DNA of 54,670 bases, taken from assembly GCF_025128055.1 (NCBI RefSeq), contig NZ_JAHLYS010000041.1, positions 1-54,670 of the forward strand, given 5' to 3'. Below, in pieces: positions 37,431-49,146 of this stretch. Positions within the stretch are counted from its first letter, which is position 1. Each line of letters opens with the position of its first letter. Below the pieces are notes generated by a model. That model was not told where the DNA came from. It did not search any database and saw nothing but the letters and a program-made list of their open reading frames with translations. A program made the translations under genes and the position numbers. Origin of the DNA: Synechococcus sp. CS-1329 (GTDB taxonomy: Bacteria > Cyanobacteriota > Cyanobacteriia > PCC-6307 > Cyanobiaceae).

Positions 37431-38388
37431 GGGGCACCATCCAGTCGATCATCGGCCCCGCCGGCACCACGCCGGAGGGGTTGATGCTGGGGTGGCTCTG
37501 GTAGTAGTGCCCCTTGATGTGCTGCATGTTCACGGTGTCGGCCACCCCCTGGACGCCGTAGAGCTCCCGCACATAGCGGCTGAGGTTGGGGTAATCGGCG
37601 ATGCGGCGCAGATTGCACTTGAAGTGGCCCACATAGACCGGATCAAAACGCACCAGGGTGGTGAACAGCCGCCAGTCGGCTTCGGTGAGCCGGCTGCCCA
37701 GCAGGTAAGGCTGATCCGCCAGCCGCAGCTCCAGCTCATCAAGGCTGGCGAACAGCGGTTGGATGGCCTCGTCGTAGGCCTCCTGGCTGGTGGCGAAACC
37801 GCAGCGGTAGACGCCATTGTTCACCGTGTCGTAGATGCGCTGGTTGATCCGATCAATCTCCTCCCAGAGGGCTTCGGGGTAGTAGTCGCCGGGGGCGACG
37901 TCAAGGCCATCAAAGGCACTGTTGAACATGCGGATGATCTCCGAGGATTCGTTGTTCACGATCTGCCCCGTCGCTCTGTCCCACAGCAGCGGCACCGTCA
38001 CCCGGCCGCTGTAGTGCGGATCGGTGGCCGTATAGATCTCATGCAGCACCTGAGCGTGGTGAATCGGGTCGGCGATCACGCCATCACCCGGCTGGAAGGT
38101 CCAGCCCTGCTCGCCCATGTACCAGTGCACCACGGAGAGCGACACCATCCGATCCAGCCCCTTGATGCTGCGGAAGATGGCGGTGCGGTGAGCCCAGGGG
38201 CAGGCGTGAGAGATGTAGAGGTGATAGCGATCCGCTTCAGCGGCAAATCCACCGTCGCCGCTGGGGCCGGGCCGGCCATCCGGTGTGATCCAGTGGCGGA
38301 ACTGTGAGCTGGAGCGGATGAAGCGGCCGCCGTTGCTGCTGGTGTCGTACCACTGGTCGTGCCAGACCCCATCAATCAGCAATCCCAC
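37417..38388 (-). CDS. Glutathionyl-hydroquinone reductase (Xi-class GST)
   Basis: A 323-aa GST-fold protein of the YqjG/ECM4 family. The catalytic block [23 protein letters not shown] contains the CPWA cysteine motif, and later [19 protein letters not shown] and the C-terminal Tyr-rich region are conserved. These enzymes reduce glutathionylated hydroquinones using glutathione. It is convergent with, and 14 bp overlapping, chlH. Confidence 0.92.
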   Translation of the reverse strand: MGLLIDGVWHDQWYDTSSNGGRFIRSSSQFRHWITPDGRPGPSGDGGFAAEADRYHLYISHACPWAHRTAIFRSIKGLDRMVSLSVVHWYMGEQGWTFQPGDGVIADPIHHAQVLHEIYTATDPHYSGRVTVPLLWDRATGQIVNNESSEIIRMFNSAFDGLDVAPGDYYPEALWEEIDRINQRIYDTVNNGVYRCGFATSQEAYDEAIQPLFASLDELELRLADQPYLLGSRLTEADWRLFTTLVRFDPVYVGHFKCNLRRIADYPNLSRYVRELYGVQGVADTVNMQHIKGHYYQSHPSINPSGVVPAGPMIDWMVPLKEP

Positions 38389-38517
38389 GCCTGCACTCCA
38401 ACGGCGCCCACCGTACCCAGCGAGGGCCGGTAGGGTCAGTCCCTAAAGCCTCTGCCGCGCCTGGGCGCCAATCCGCTCAGGGCCATCAGTTCAGGGCGGG
38501 GAACCAACGGGCTGGCG

Positions 38518-41657
<3,140 letters not shown>

Positions 41658-41667
41658 AGCGCCCTCT

Positions 41668-42555
41668 CTAGGTGGGGCGGAGGATGGCATCCAGCATCCG
41701 GGCGGTCTGCGCGATCGGGCCCACATCGTGCACCCGCAGCACATCGGCGCCCTGGGTGATCGCCTGGGCGCAGACCGCCGCCGTGCCCCACAGCCGGGCG
41801 CGGGGCCGGGGTTCATCCAGCACCGCGCCGATGAAGCGTTTGCGCGAGGGGCCCACCAGCAGGGGAAACCCGTCGCGGCGCAGCTCGGCGAGCCCGCGCA
41901 GCAGGGCGAGGTTGTGCTCGGTGGTCTTGGCGAAGCCCAGCCCCGGATCCCAGATCAGCTGATCAGCGCGAACACCCGCCGCCAGGGCGTTGTCAGTGGC
42001 ACGCAGCAACTCCTGGCGCACCTCGGCCACCACATCGCTGTAGTGCGCCAGCCCGTCCATGCTGCCGCTGTCGCCGCGGCTGTGCATCAGCACATAGGGG
42101 CAGCCATGCTCCGCCACCACCGCCAGGATCTCGGGATCGCGCCGGCCGCCGCTCACATCATTGATCCAGTGGGCCCCAGCCGCCAGGGCAGCGGCGGCCA
42201 CCGGGGCCCGGAAGGTGTCGATCGAGAGCAGCGGGCCGCCTGGCAGGGCGCAGGCCCTGCCGATCAGCTCCAGGGCCGGCAACAGCCGCTGCAGCTCCTG
42301 CTCGGCGCTGATCACAGCCGCCCCCGGCCGGGTGCTCTGGCCACCGAGATCCAGCAGATCCGCCCCCTGGGCCAGCATCGCCCGGGCCTGAGCCAGGGCG
42401 GCGGCAGGACGATCGAAGCGGCCGCCATCACTGAAGGAATCAGGGGTGAGGTTGATCACCCCCATCACGTAGGTGCGGGTGCCCCAGGCCAGGGCGGCCC
42501 CAGGCTCCATCGATGCACTACTGGAGGCCATGGTCGGCGCTGCCGTTGGCGCCAT
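41668..42555 (-). CDS. folP: Dihydropteroate synthase
   Basis: A TIM-barrel folate enzyme that joins p-aminobenzoate to the pterin pyrophosphate. Motifs are YVMGVINLTPDSFSDGGRF, DLGGQSTRPGA, HWINDVSGG, LIWDPGLGFAKT and LLVGPSRKRFIG. The start is uncertain among ATGs at 42555, 42531 and 42510; the longest is used because GAGG lies just upstream. tRNA-Ser lies upstream on the other strand. Confidence 0.95.
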   Translation of the reverse strand: MAPTAAPTMASSSASMEPGAALAWGTRTYVMGVINLTPDSFSDGGRFDRPAAALAQARAMLAQGADLLDLGGQSTRPGAAVISAEQELQRLLPALELIGRACALPGGPLLSIDTFRAPVAAAALAAGAHWINDVSGGRRDPEILAVVAEHGCPYVLMHSRGDSGSMDGLAHYSDVVAEVRQELLRATDNALAAGVRADQLIWDPGLGFAKTTEHNLALLRGLAELRRDGFPLLVGPSRKRFIGAVLDEPRPRARLWGTAAVCAQAITQGADVLRVHDVGPIAQTARMLDAILRPT

Positions 42556-42639
42556 CCATCCTCAGCCCCCAGCAGCCGCGCCTGGGGTCCATGGGAAACT
42601 GAGCAGGTCGCTGGCCCCTCGGGCCGACGGCAGGCCCCT

Positions 42640-42724
42640 GGAGGGGTGGTCGAGTGGTTGATGGCTCCGGTCTTGAAAACCGGCGAAGGGAAACCTTCCG
42701 CGGGTTCGAATCCCGCCCCCTCCG
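42640..42724 (+). tRNA. tRNA-Ser (TGA anticodon), integration site
   Basis: The acceptor GGAGGGG (42640-42646) pairs with CCCCTCC (42717-42723), with discriminator G at 42724. The anticodon stem CCGGT/ACCGG encloses CTTGAAA, anticodon TGA. A long variable arm (GCGAAGGGAAACCTTCCG region) marks a class II tRNA. The T arm is GCGGG TTCGAAT CCCGC. CCA is not encoded. The tRNA is intact; its 3' 11 bases plus TT form the attachment core repeated at 53274-53286. Confidence 0.96.
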
Positions 42725-42726
42725 TT
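42714..42726 (+). repeat. attL core (13-bp direct repeat, tRNA-Ser 3' end)
   Basis: CGCCCCCTCCGTT, exactly repeated at 53274-53286. It covers the end of the T stem, the acceptor 3' strand, the discriminator and two following bases. This is the usual crossover location for tyrosine integrases that restore the tRNA on insertion. Confidence 0.88.
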
Positions 42727-42835
42727 AAAACAGATTCCTGAGACGGCTGAGAAGGTCCAGAGACCTTGTTGCCTCGTTGGTTCTCAGGGCGTGTTGGTCC
42801 CGGAAAGTCTGCAATGGTCGCCCAAGGTCCAGCAG

Positions 42836-42864
42836 TTGTGTTGGTGCAAGTGTTGGTGTATAAT
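42836..42864 (+). promoter_or_regulatory. Likely integrase promoter overlapping arm sites
   Basis: TTGTGT (42836-42841), a 17-bp spacer and a perfect TATAAT (42859-42864) form a sigma70-type promoter. It lies on top of two arm-type repeats. Transcription would begin near 42871, next to the annotated ATG at 42870. This suggests either a leaderless message or use of the GTG at 42888. Integrase binding here would repress its own gene. Confidence 0.6.
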
Positions 42865-42880
42865 TAGGCATGTTGGTGTA
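42839..42880 (+). repeat. Left cluster of integrase arm-type motifs
   Basis: Three direct copies: TGTTGGTGCA (42839-42848), TGTTGGTGTA (42851-42860) and TGTTGGTGTA (42871-42880), with a weaker TGTTGGTCCC near 42792. The same 10-mer occurs twice at the right end. Paired direct motifs at both ends are typical of arm-type sites for the integrase N-terminal domain. Confidence 0.75.
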
Positions 42881-44111
42881 TTTGGAAGTGACCTTAACTG
42901 ACGCCCAAGTGAAAGCAGCAAAGCCGGCGCTCAAGACTGCAAGGCTCAGCGACGCAGGTGGCCTCCACCTAGAAGTCAACCCTCAAGGAGGTAAGTACTG
43001 GGTCTGGAGGCACCGCTTTCCTCCAATGCGAGCGGGAAAGCCGCAGGATTACCGGATTGGCCCCTATCCAAAAGTTTCTCTGAAAAAAGCCAGAGAGGTT
43101 CGAGACGAGCAAAAGCGAAGACTTTATGAAGAAGGCATTAATCCCTGTTTGGCCAAAAAACAAAATAAAATTGAGAGATACCGACCTGCCCAAGTACTTA
43201 CTTTTGAATCAGTAGCCAGAGAGTGGCACGAAATTAAAACTCAAGGAAAATGGGGCGAACGCCACAGCAATGACGTACTCCAAAAGCTAGTGAGGGATAT
43301 ACTTCCAATGATAGGGCCAATAGAGATAAGAAATATTACGACCCCTGATTGCCTTGGAATTCTTCGGCGAATTGAAAAACGCCAATCGCTAGAGCAAGCG
43401 AAGAGGACACTAGGTGTTGTTTCTCAGGTCTGTGACTATGCTTGTGCTCTGGGGTATTTGTCATCAAACCCAGCACATCCCTTGCGTCGGGAAGCACCTA
43501 TTAAGCAGACAAAAGATAACCATCCTGCTATAAAGTGGGAAGAACTTCCTGAGCTGATTAATGCATTAAATACTAATGAGGTTGGCTCGGATCCGTTGAC
43601 CCGCAATGGTCTTCGACTTTTGATGCTGACGTTTCCTCGAACCAATGAATTAATTGCCGCGGCCTGGGACGAGATCAATTGGACAGAAAAGATATGGACC
43701 GTTCCTGCTGAAAGGATGAAAGGCGCCAGGGGGTCAAGAAAGGAACACTTGATCCCATTATCGGATAAAGCGCTGGAGATATTCAAAGAACTCTACGAGA
43801 TAACAGGGCCTGATGGCTATATCTTCAAGAGCATGCGCACTAAAACGGGATACATGAGCAATAATACCATGAATATGGCGCTAAAAAGAATGGGCTTCGA
43901 CAAGAGAATGTGTGGTCACGGATTTCGCTCGTTTGCCATGACCAATATTCAAGAAAAATTGAAGATTAGTCTCAGGATTGCAAAACGACAGCATGCTCAT
44001 ATAGAGGAGAATAAAGTTACTGCTGCCTATAATCGGGCTGAATACTTGGATGAACGAATTGATATGATGAATAAATGGGCGGCCTTACTAGTTGAACAAG
44101 GTCTAAAATAA
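42870..44111 (+). CDS. int: P4-type tyrosine recombinase/integrase
   Basis: A 413-aa integrase. The N-terminal DUF4102 arm-binding domain reads LTDAQVKAAKPALKTARLSDAGGLHLEVNPQGGKYWVWRHRF with RIGPYPKVSLKKAREVRDE; then comes a core-binding SAM-like domain. The catalytic domain has R257 (FPRTNELIAAAW), H350 and R353 (HGFRSF), H377 (QHAHIE) and Y387 (AAYNRAEYL). All catalytic residues are present, so it should be active. Start may instead be GTG 42888 (VTLTDAQVKAAKP), which fits both the family N-terminus and the promoter position. It sits next to the attL core in tRNA-Ser. Confidence 0.95.
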   Translation: MLVYLEVTLTDAQVKAAKPALKTARLSDAGGLHLEVNPQGGKYWVWRHRFPPMRAGKPQDYRIGPYPKVSLKKAREVRDEQKRRLYEEGINPCLAKKQNKIERYRPAQVLTFESVAREWHEIKTQGKWGERHSNDVLQKLVRDILPMIGPIEIRNITTPDCLGILRRIEKRQSLEQAKRTLGVVSQVCDYACALGYLSSNPAHPLRREAPIKQTKDNHPAIKWEELPELINALNTNEVGSDPLTRNGLRLLMLTFPRTNELIAAAWDEINWTEKIWTVPAERMKGARGSRKEHLIPLSDKALEIFKELYEITGPDGYIFKSMRTKTGYMSNNTMNMALKRMGFDKRMCGHGFRSFAMTNIQEKLKISLRIAKRQHAHIEENKVTAAYNRAEYLDERIDMMNKWAALLVEQGLK

Positions 44112-44312
44112 GAAAACAAGGTTTTAAAAGAATATATATTTACATATACACCTGTCAAGCGCTGTGGCGGTTGAAGTGGTCTGGATGGAGCGGCGTCATC
44201 TTTCCTGGCAGAGGGGGGGGTGCGACGGGCACTTAGATGCTAATGTGCCAAGAGTTGATACCATTTTGCTGGTGAGCAGACCATACTGTGTAACAACTGC
44301 ACCCTTCCAAGG

Positions 44313-45071
44313 ATGAACGGTCTGCTTGCTGCTATGGCGGTTGCAAACCCAGTAATTACCGCTCTGCTGACTGTTGTTGTATTCCTGGAAAAAGATAAGT
44401 TAAAGAAAAGATCCGAAGATATAGAGGCAGCCCTTAAAAATGGCAACGCCGCTATCGTCCAGACTATTGAAGCGCAGAAGCAAGATTTTACCAATATTGC
44501 CGACCGACTAGAGGCACTATCTAAAGACTCTGAAAAGTCAGCAGAGACGTTTATAGGTTTATCTACCGCCCTGACAGAAAGTTCAGCGGTAAGCGCAAAA
44601 GCGCTTGGCGGGGTAACAGAGGGCCTTCAGGCACATGCAACGTCTGTAGCAGGACTCGTTACAGACTTGTCAACCAAGGTGTCCGAGACCAGTGCAACAG
44701 CAATTGCGGACCTTGCTGCAAAGACAGCAGAAGCGATCAAAGTAGTTGCCGATCAAGTCGGAAGGGTAGAGGCAGCGCAAATCGCAAGCAAGGAGGCATC
44801 TACTCAAGCAATTGCGGAACTGGCAGCAAAAAATACAGACTTGTCAACCAAGGTGTCCGAGACCAGTGCAACAGCAATTGCGGACCTTGCTGCAAAGACA
44901 GCAGAAGCGATCAAAGTAGTTGCAGATCAAGTCGGAAGGGTAGAGGCAGCGCAAGCAGAGGCATCAAAGTCATCAGCAGAGTCTGTAGCAAAGTTGACTC
45001 AAGAAATCGCGCAGACAAGTAAATCGATTAAGGAATTACAAGAAACCCTCAAGAGTACTGTGACTCTTTGA
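44313..45071 (+). CDS. Membrane-anchored coiled-coil protein with internal duplication (operon gene 1)
   Basis: A 252-aa protein. Residues about 4-24 (LLAAMAVANPVITALLTVVVF) form one N-terminal transmembrane helix. The rest is a long Ala/Ser/Thr/Glu-rich helix resembling methyl-accepting or phage-tail coiled coils. Residues 117-156 and 175-214 are the same 40-residue unit (TDLSTKVSETSATAIADLAA, then KTAEAIKVVADQVGRVEAAQ), encoded by 120-bp copies differing at one base. It lies 4 bp before gene 2 on the same strand. Likely a membrane sensor, scaffold or effector for the helicase module; this is inference. Confidence 0.85.
   Translation: MNGLLAAMAVANPVITALLTVVVFLEKDKLKKRSEDIEAALKNGNAAIVQTIEAQKQDFTNIADRLEALSKDSEKSAETFIGLSTALTESSAVSAKALGGVTEGLQAHATSVAGLVTDLSTKVSETSATAIADLAAKTAEAIKVVADQVGRVEAAQIASKEASTQAIAELAAKNTDLSTKVSETSATAIADLAAKTAEAIKVVADQVGRVEAAQAEASKSSAESVAKLTQEIAQTSKSIKELQETLKSTVTL
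44661..44954 (+). repeat. 120-bp duplication inside the coiled-coil gene
   Basis: Copy 1 is 44661-44780 and copy 2 is 44835-44954. They are identical except for one base (gttgcCgatc versus gttgcAgatc). The period is 174 bp, exactly 58 codons, so gain or loss of a unit by recombination keeps the reading frame. The near identity implies recent duplication or ongoing homogenisation. Confidence 0.95.
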
Positions 45072-45075
45072 TGAG

Positions 45076-45843
45076 ATGCCTAGAACACTGAGCGAACGCT
45101 ACCTGCTCTATCTAAGGGAAATGAGCAAGAAAGTTGTATTTGGCTCTGGGGCAGTAGGCGATTACTCCCAGGTTCTGATAACAACTACAAGAAAGAAGTC
45201 GCAAAAGAAGTTTCAGCGCATAACAGACCTACGCTTGAGTCAGGTAATAACCAGTGGGACGGAGGGGTATCGCAGGGAACAAGATCAGGAAAAGATCGGC
45301 AACGGAATTTTTTGTGGCGTTGGCATTCTGGCAGGCACCTACACAAAGCGTGTAGGCACCAAAAGCACACTAAGATTAATTGCCGCCCCAACAATTTATG
45401 GTCAGGTTGTCTTTGAAGAAAGTGGCGAAGCGGAGGTTGCAGAGTGGGTTGTGAACTACGATATTGCTACTGCTCTGATAGGAAGAAACGCCGATGAGGA
45501 GGAAGAAGCATACGCAGCATTTGATCCTGAAGCAAATCAAACAGGAGGCCAGATCGTTCAAGATATTGAAGACGTATTGGAAACAGTAACCACAAAGGAT
45601 ATTGGAAGTATCCTAGCAATGTCCGAGAAGTATGTAAGTGGCTTCAAAGATCTGACTGAAACCACCTGTGAGCGAGTAGATACTCCGCTTGAGTGCGTAG
45701 AAGCAGCAATTGATGCCAGAGATAATCTGAAGACTAAAAAGTTCTTCTTCTGTCCAGGTGACTGGGTTTTCTTCGCGCCTGTGCCTCCTGGTCTAAGCAC
45801 ATACAGAGCGTTAGATGACCTTGCCAAGGAGATGGGGCCATGA
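45076..45843 (+). CDS. Helicase-associated protein, possibly the detached N-terminal region (operon gene 2)
   Basis: A 255-aa protein with no catalytic motif. The segment GNGIFCGVGILAGTYTK, then TLRLIAAPTIYGQVVFEESG and WVVNYDIATALIG, resembles the region before the helicase core in COG1112-type SF1 helicases. Its final stretch (GDWVFFAPVPPGLSTYRALDDLAKEM) also looks like the peptide that normally leads into the motor. It overlaps the helicase start by 4 bp (ATGA). I infer a split polypeptide that reassembles with gene 3. The family is otherwise unrecognised. Confidence 0.85.
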   Translation: MPRTLSERYLLYLREMSKKVVFGSGAVGDYSQVLITTTRKKSQKKFQRITDLRLSQVITSGTEGYRREQDQEKIGNGIFCGVGILAGTYTKRVGTKSTLRLIAAPTIYGQVVFEESGEAEVAEWVVNYDIATALIGRNADEEEEAYAAFDPEANQTGGQIVQDIEDVLETVTTKDIGSILAMSEKYVSGFKDLTETTCERVDTPLECVEAAIDARDNLKTKKFFFCPGDWVFFAPVPPGLSTYRALDDLAKEMGP

Positions 45844-48374
45844 AGACACTGGAGCGACTGCTGGAGTCGGTCTTCAGCGGTAAGAAATTTGAATCAGAAC
45901 ACCCGCCAGTACAAGAAGAGCAGATCTTCAAGGTACTAGCGAGACTTCCTTATTCATTATCTAAGTCCCAGCGGACAGCGATTTACCGGGCACTAAGCAA
46001 CGATATTTCTTACATCCAAGGTCCACCTGGGACAGGAAAGTCCTTTACGATTTCTGCCCTTGCAATCGCAGCAAGTGAACTGGGTTTGAAGGTTCTTGTT
46101 GCATCTCAAAAGACTCCCGCAGTAGATATTGTTTATGAGAAAGTCACTGAGGTTCTTGGAGATGCGGCGTGTCTCTACATCTCAGATGACCAGCAGCGAA
46201 AGCAGAACACACGAGGCATCATTGACCGCCTGCTAAGCAAGGCAACCGATTACCAGACAACAAGTGAGGAGAGCGAACTCAAGCGTCTATCGGAGCATGT
46301 AGACACACTCGTGGCAGAACGACTTGATTATGCAAAGCGAATTCAAGAATATGAGTCAGAACTGCGTCGGTACTATGACACGAACCAAGTTGCACAAGAT
46401 TCACGGCAAGTTCTCAAAGAGGACTTTGGTCTACCTGAAATAACAGTAAAGAAAATCAATTTGCTACAAGGCAATGAGAGCAGAGAAAAAGCAAAGGTCT
46501 TACTGAATGAATGCAGAAGCATTCGGGAAGAATCAAGAAAGTTAGGTGGTACCACCACTCTTGAAAAAGGTGTACGACTGAAGATACTTTCTAATGCGGT
46601 ACTACGAGCACTCGACTTTGAAATTGAGTACTATAAGAAGCACCAGGAAGAAGTGCTCGTTAGGTCCTTGACCTACTCATCAAACCTTGCTGATGCTCAG
46701 TCTTTACAGCGAGTAATCAAAGGTCAACCACTAGAAGTTACACGCAGAACATTTGATAGAAGGAATTCAGAGTTATACCCAAAAAATCCAAAAGAATCCG
46801 TACTTGCGCATTATCTAGCGTCACACCACTCGGTCCGCATTAACACACTGCTACAGGGCAGAGAATATAGAGATGCTTTAGATGCCTTTCACCGCAGACT
46901 TAGATGGAAAAATGCCAGAAGAGTGCGATTGGCGAATGCCAAGATTAATTTTGATTTGTTATTTGAAATGTTCCCAATAGTGATGGGAGAGATCAAATCC
47001 CTTCATCCGTACCTACCATTCAAAGAAGAGACTATTGATCTTCTCATATTAGACGAAGCATCTCAGGTCAATCTTGCTGAGATCTTCCCAATCCTATTCA
47101 GAGCGAAGAGATTCTGTATTGTTGGCGATCACAACCAACTTGGTATAAAGGCAGGAGGAGTCATATTCATAAGCAAAGTATTTGAGAAGTTGACCTGGCA
47201 AAAGCAATTTGCTGGTCTTCCTGGATATCCGCTTGATTTCAAATCGGCACAAGAAAGAGACTTGCTTGTATCAGAATCATCCATACTTGATCTGATCAGA
47301 AATGACCTCAATCCAGTAACTGCTGCACCCGTACTGCTAAACGAACACTTCCGTTCGCTGCCAATGCTTGCTGAGTTTACGAGTGAGCAGTTTTACAAAG
47401 ACGAAAGTCCCGAATCGGGACTGCGAATCATGACGGCAGTGCCAGACAAGAAAGCGCTCAATGCTTTTATGGATATAGAGGTCGCAAGCAGACGAGAAGA
47501 GAATTCGCAGATCAACAAGGGCGAGGTTGAGAAGGCATTTGAGGTCATTTTATCCTTTGCAAAACAAGCACCTACTGATTTGACTAAGGAAGTGTTTGGA
47601 ATGCCTCAACTGGTAGGGAAATCAATCTCGTTAGGTGTTGTGTGCTTCATCAGAGACCAAGTAAACTATATGAAAGAGGAAGTTCTGCGTCGGTTGACTG
47701 ATGAACAGCAAGAGCGAATATCTTTAATGATTGGAACTCCAGAGGAATTTCAAGGGAATGAGCGGGATGTGATGATATTCACGCCTGCCATAGACGAAGA
47801 GCAAAAAAGATCAAAAGCATTCATGGAAGACCGCAACCGCTTCAATGTTGCAACCAGCAGAGCAAAATTCTACAAGTACTTTATTCATGGCAAGCTTCCA
47901 TCCAATATGATTCTAATGCAGCAGATGCTGACGAAGATGGGACAAGGTAAGAGTGAAATCAAGGAAATGGACAAGGGTCATCTCCCAATTGGATGGACTT
48001 ACAAGAAGTCTGAATGTGATTCGGACTTTGAGTTGGTAATTGCTGATGTACTGGAAGACCTGATTGTAAGAGAATATCCAAACAGACTGACGCTATACAA
48101 TCAGGTTCGCACCTGCGGATTCAGACTTGACTTCGTGGTATATGACAGAACAAGCAAACGGGCAGTAGGCATTGAAGTTGATGGTAAGTATCACTATCTT
48201 GATAACGGCAGCAGTTATACAGACGAGCATTTAGAGCGGGCAAACGCACTGAAGCGAGCGGATTGGGTCATCAAATACTTGCCGTACTGGAACTGGTTCC
48301 AGGATGGTTGGATTGAGCGTGATGCTGCTGCTGCTAATGAACTACGGCAATTCATTCGCGACTTCTTTAGGTGA
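45840..48374 (+). CDS. SF1 (UPF1/COG1112-like) helicase fused to PD-(D/E)XK nuclease (operon gene 3)
   Basis: An 844-aa protein. Walker A is GPPGTGKS (61-68). A long helical insertion follows (about 100-390). Motif II is DEAS (405-408 in LLILDEASQVN), motif III is FCIVGDHNQLG, motif V is EEFQGNERDVMIF and motif VI is NVATSRAK (669-676). The C-terminal domain has FELVIADVL, QVRTCGFRLDFVVYD with D764, and VGIEVDGKYHY with E779/D781/K783. This is a Vsr/DUF559/MTES_1575-like endonuclease fold. Motor plus nuclease suggests recognition and degradation of foreign nucleic acid. Restriction-like antiphage defence is the likely role, inferred from domains and element context. Confidence 0.92.
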   Translation: MKTLERLLESVFSGKKFESEHPPVQEEQIFKVLARLPYSLSKSQRTAIYRALSNDISYIQGPPGTGKSFTISALAIAASELGLKVLVASQKTPAVDIVYEKVTEVLGDAACLYISDDQQRKQNTRGIIDRLLSKATDYQTTSEESELKRLSEHVDTLVAERLDYAKRIQEYESELRRYYDTNQVAQDSRQVLKEDFGLPEITVKKINLLQGNESREKAKVLLNECRSIREESRKLGGTTTLEKGVRLKILSNAVLRALDFEIEYYKKHQEEVLVRSLTYSSNLADAQSLQRVIKGQPLEVTRRTFDRRNSELYPKNPKESVLAHYLASHHSVRINTLLQGREYRDALDAFHRRLRWKNARRVRLANAKINFDLLFEMFPIVMGEIKSLHPYLPFKEETIDLLILDEASQVNLAEIFPILFRAKRFCIVGDHNQLGIKAGGVIFISKVFEKLTWQKQFAGLPGYPLDFKSAQERDLLVSESSILDLIRNDLNPVTAAPVLLNEHFRSLPMLAEFTSEQFYKDESPESGLRIMTAVPDKKALNAFMDIEVASRREENSQINKGEVEKAFEVILSFAKQAPTDLTKEVFGMPQLVGKSISLGVVCFIRDQVNYMKEEVLRRLTDEQQERISLMIGTPEEFQGNERDVMIFTPAIDEEQKRSKAFMEDRNRFNVATSRAKFYKYFIHGKLPSNMILMQQMLTKMGQGKSEIKEMDKGHLPIGWTYKKSECDSDFELVIADVLEDLIVREYPNRLTLYNQVRTCGFRLDFVVYDRTSKRAVGIEVDGKYHYLDNGSSYTDEHLERANALKRADWVIKYLPYWNWFQDGWIERDAAAANELRQFIRDFFR

Positions 48375-48759
48375 TTAGACATGCCAGTCCGACACCGAAC
48401 CGGATTCCGCTGTGACGATGCAAGTCGTTGTACCAGCTCACGGTCACAACCATCCCACAACCGTAGCCTCCTGGCTGTTACCACGCAACGCTGCCTTGTC
48501 GGCTCCCATCAAGGACTACACATCCTTCGAATGCTGGCCCTCAGTGGCAGGCAGGGAGCCAGGGGTGGCGCGGCAGAGAATTGGTGGTGGCCTGTCCACT
48601 CGAGGGGCTTGTTCGAAGGGTCGCTACTCAGCAGGCTACGTATGCAGACCATTTTTTTCTCGTAGCATTCCTGCATCTTCTGGCTTCCATGCCCCTTAGG
48701 CTTGTTGACCTAAGCTTGTATTATGTGCTTAGATCACAAATAAACTATGTCTACTCAGA
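48375..48759 (+). other. Gene-free spacer after the helicase operon
   Basis: About 385 bp. Short open frames occur on both strands, but their products have no hydrophobic, charged or codon pattern of real proteins. The first part is more GC-rich than the operon, suggesting a patchwork joint. No clear hairpin terminator was found. TTGACC near 48703 could be a -35 element for the following gene, but no good -10 box stands at the right distance. Confidence 0.4.
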
Positions 48760-49146
48760 ATGATCAATGCATCGCTGAACCTCGCCTCGTTGTGCGGAAT
48801 AGCTCTGTTCCTTTGGTGGCTCTTGGCTGTGCCTGCAGCATGTTTTCAAATATGGTTTATACTGACAAGAAGGGCTGATACCTCCCCCGCAGTTGTCGCC
48901 AAGTCATTGCTTACTGCAGCTGTAGGGCTGGGCCGGATTATTGGGCTTCCGGTTGCAGGCTTTATTCTATTCTTTCAAGGCTGGAGGCTTGACCCTATAC
49001 TTCAGTTTGCAGTCATTATCTTGTGCGTTTTACTCGTAGCCGAATCCTCGGCCTCAGTAGCGTCAGACTTTGACCAATGGCGAAGAAGGCTGGGAAGAGC
49101 TGTTGCGGTTATTGGGGTCGATCAGCAGCCAGACGACAATTCATAG
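48760..49146 (+). CDS. Small membrane protein of the element (128 aa)
   Basis: A 128-aa protein with hydrophobic segments at about residues 10-33 (GIALFLWWLLAVPAACFQIWFIL), 50-72 (LLTAAVGLGRIIGLPVAGFILFF) and 78-96 (ILQFAVIILCVLLVAESS). A charged C-terminal tail follows (DFDQWRRRLGRAVAVIGVDQ). No family recognised. It could be a membrane effector or a superinfection-exclusion-type protein, but nothing in the sequence decides this. Confidence 0.6.
   Translation: MINASLNLASLCGIALFLWWLLAVPAACFQIWFILTRRADTSPAVVAKSLLTAAVGLGRIIGLPVAGFILFFQGWRLDPILQFAVIILCVLLVAESSASVASDFDQWRRRLGRAVAVIGVDQQPDDNS

Noticed and set aside
42725-42979. 84-codon minus-strand frame next to tRNA-Ser
   Set aside because: Runs through the integrase promoter and arm sites, antisense to the integrase N-terminus.
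44209-44219. Run of G upstream of the coiled-coil gene, considered as a phase-variable tract
   Set aside because: It is about 90 bp from the start and outside any visible promoter spacing, so a switching role cannot be supported from one sequence.
48381-48699. Two short plus-strand frames after the helicase gene
   Set aside because: No ribosome site, no hydrophobic or domain pattern, and both lie in a composition patch unlike coding sequence of the element.
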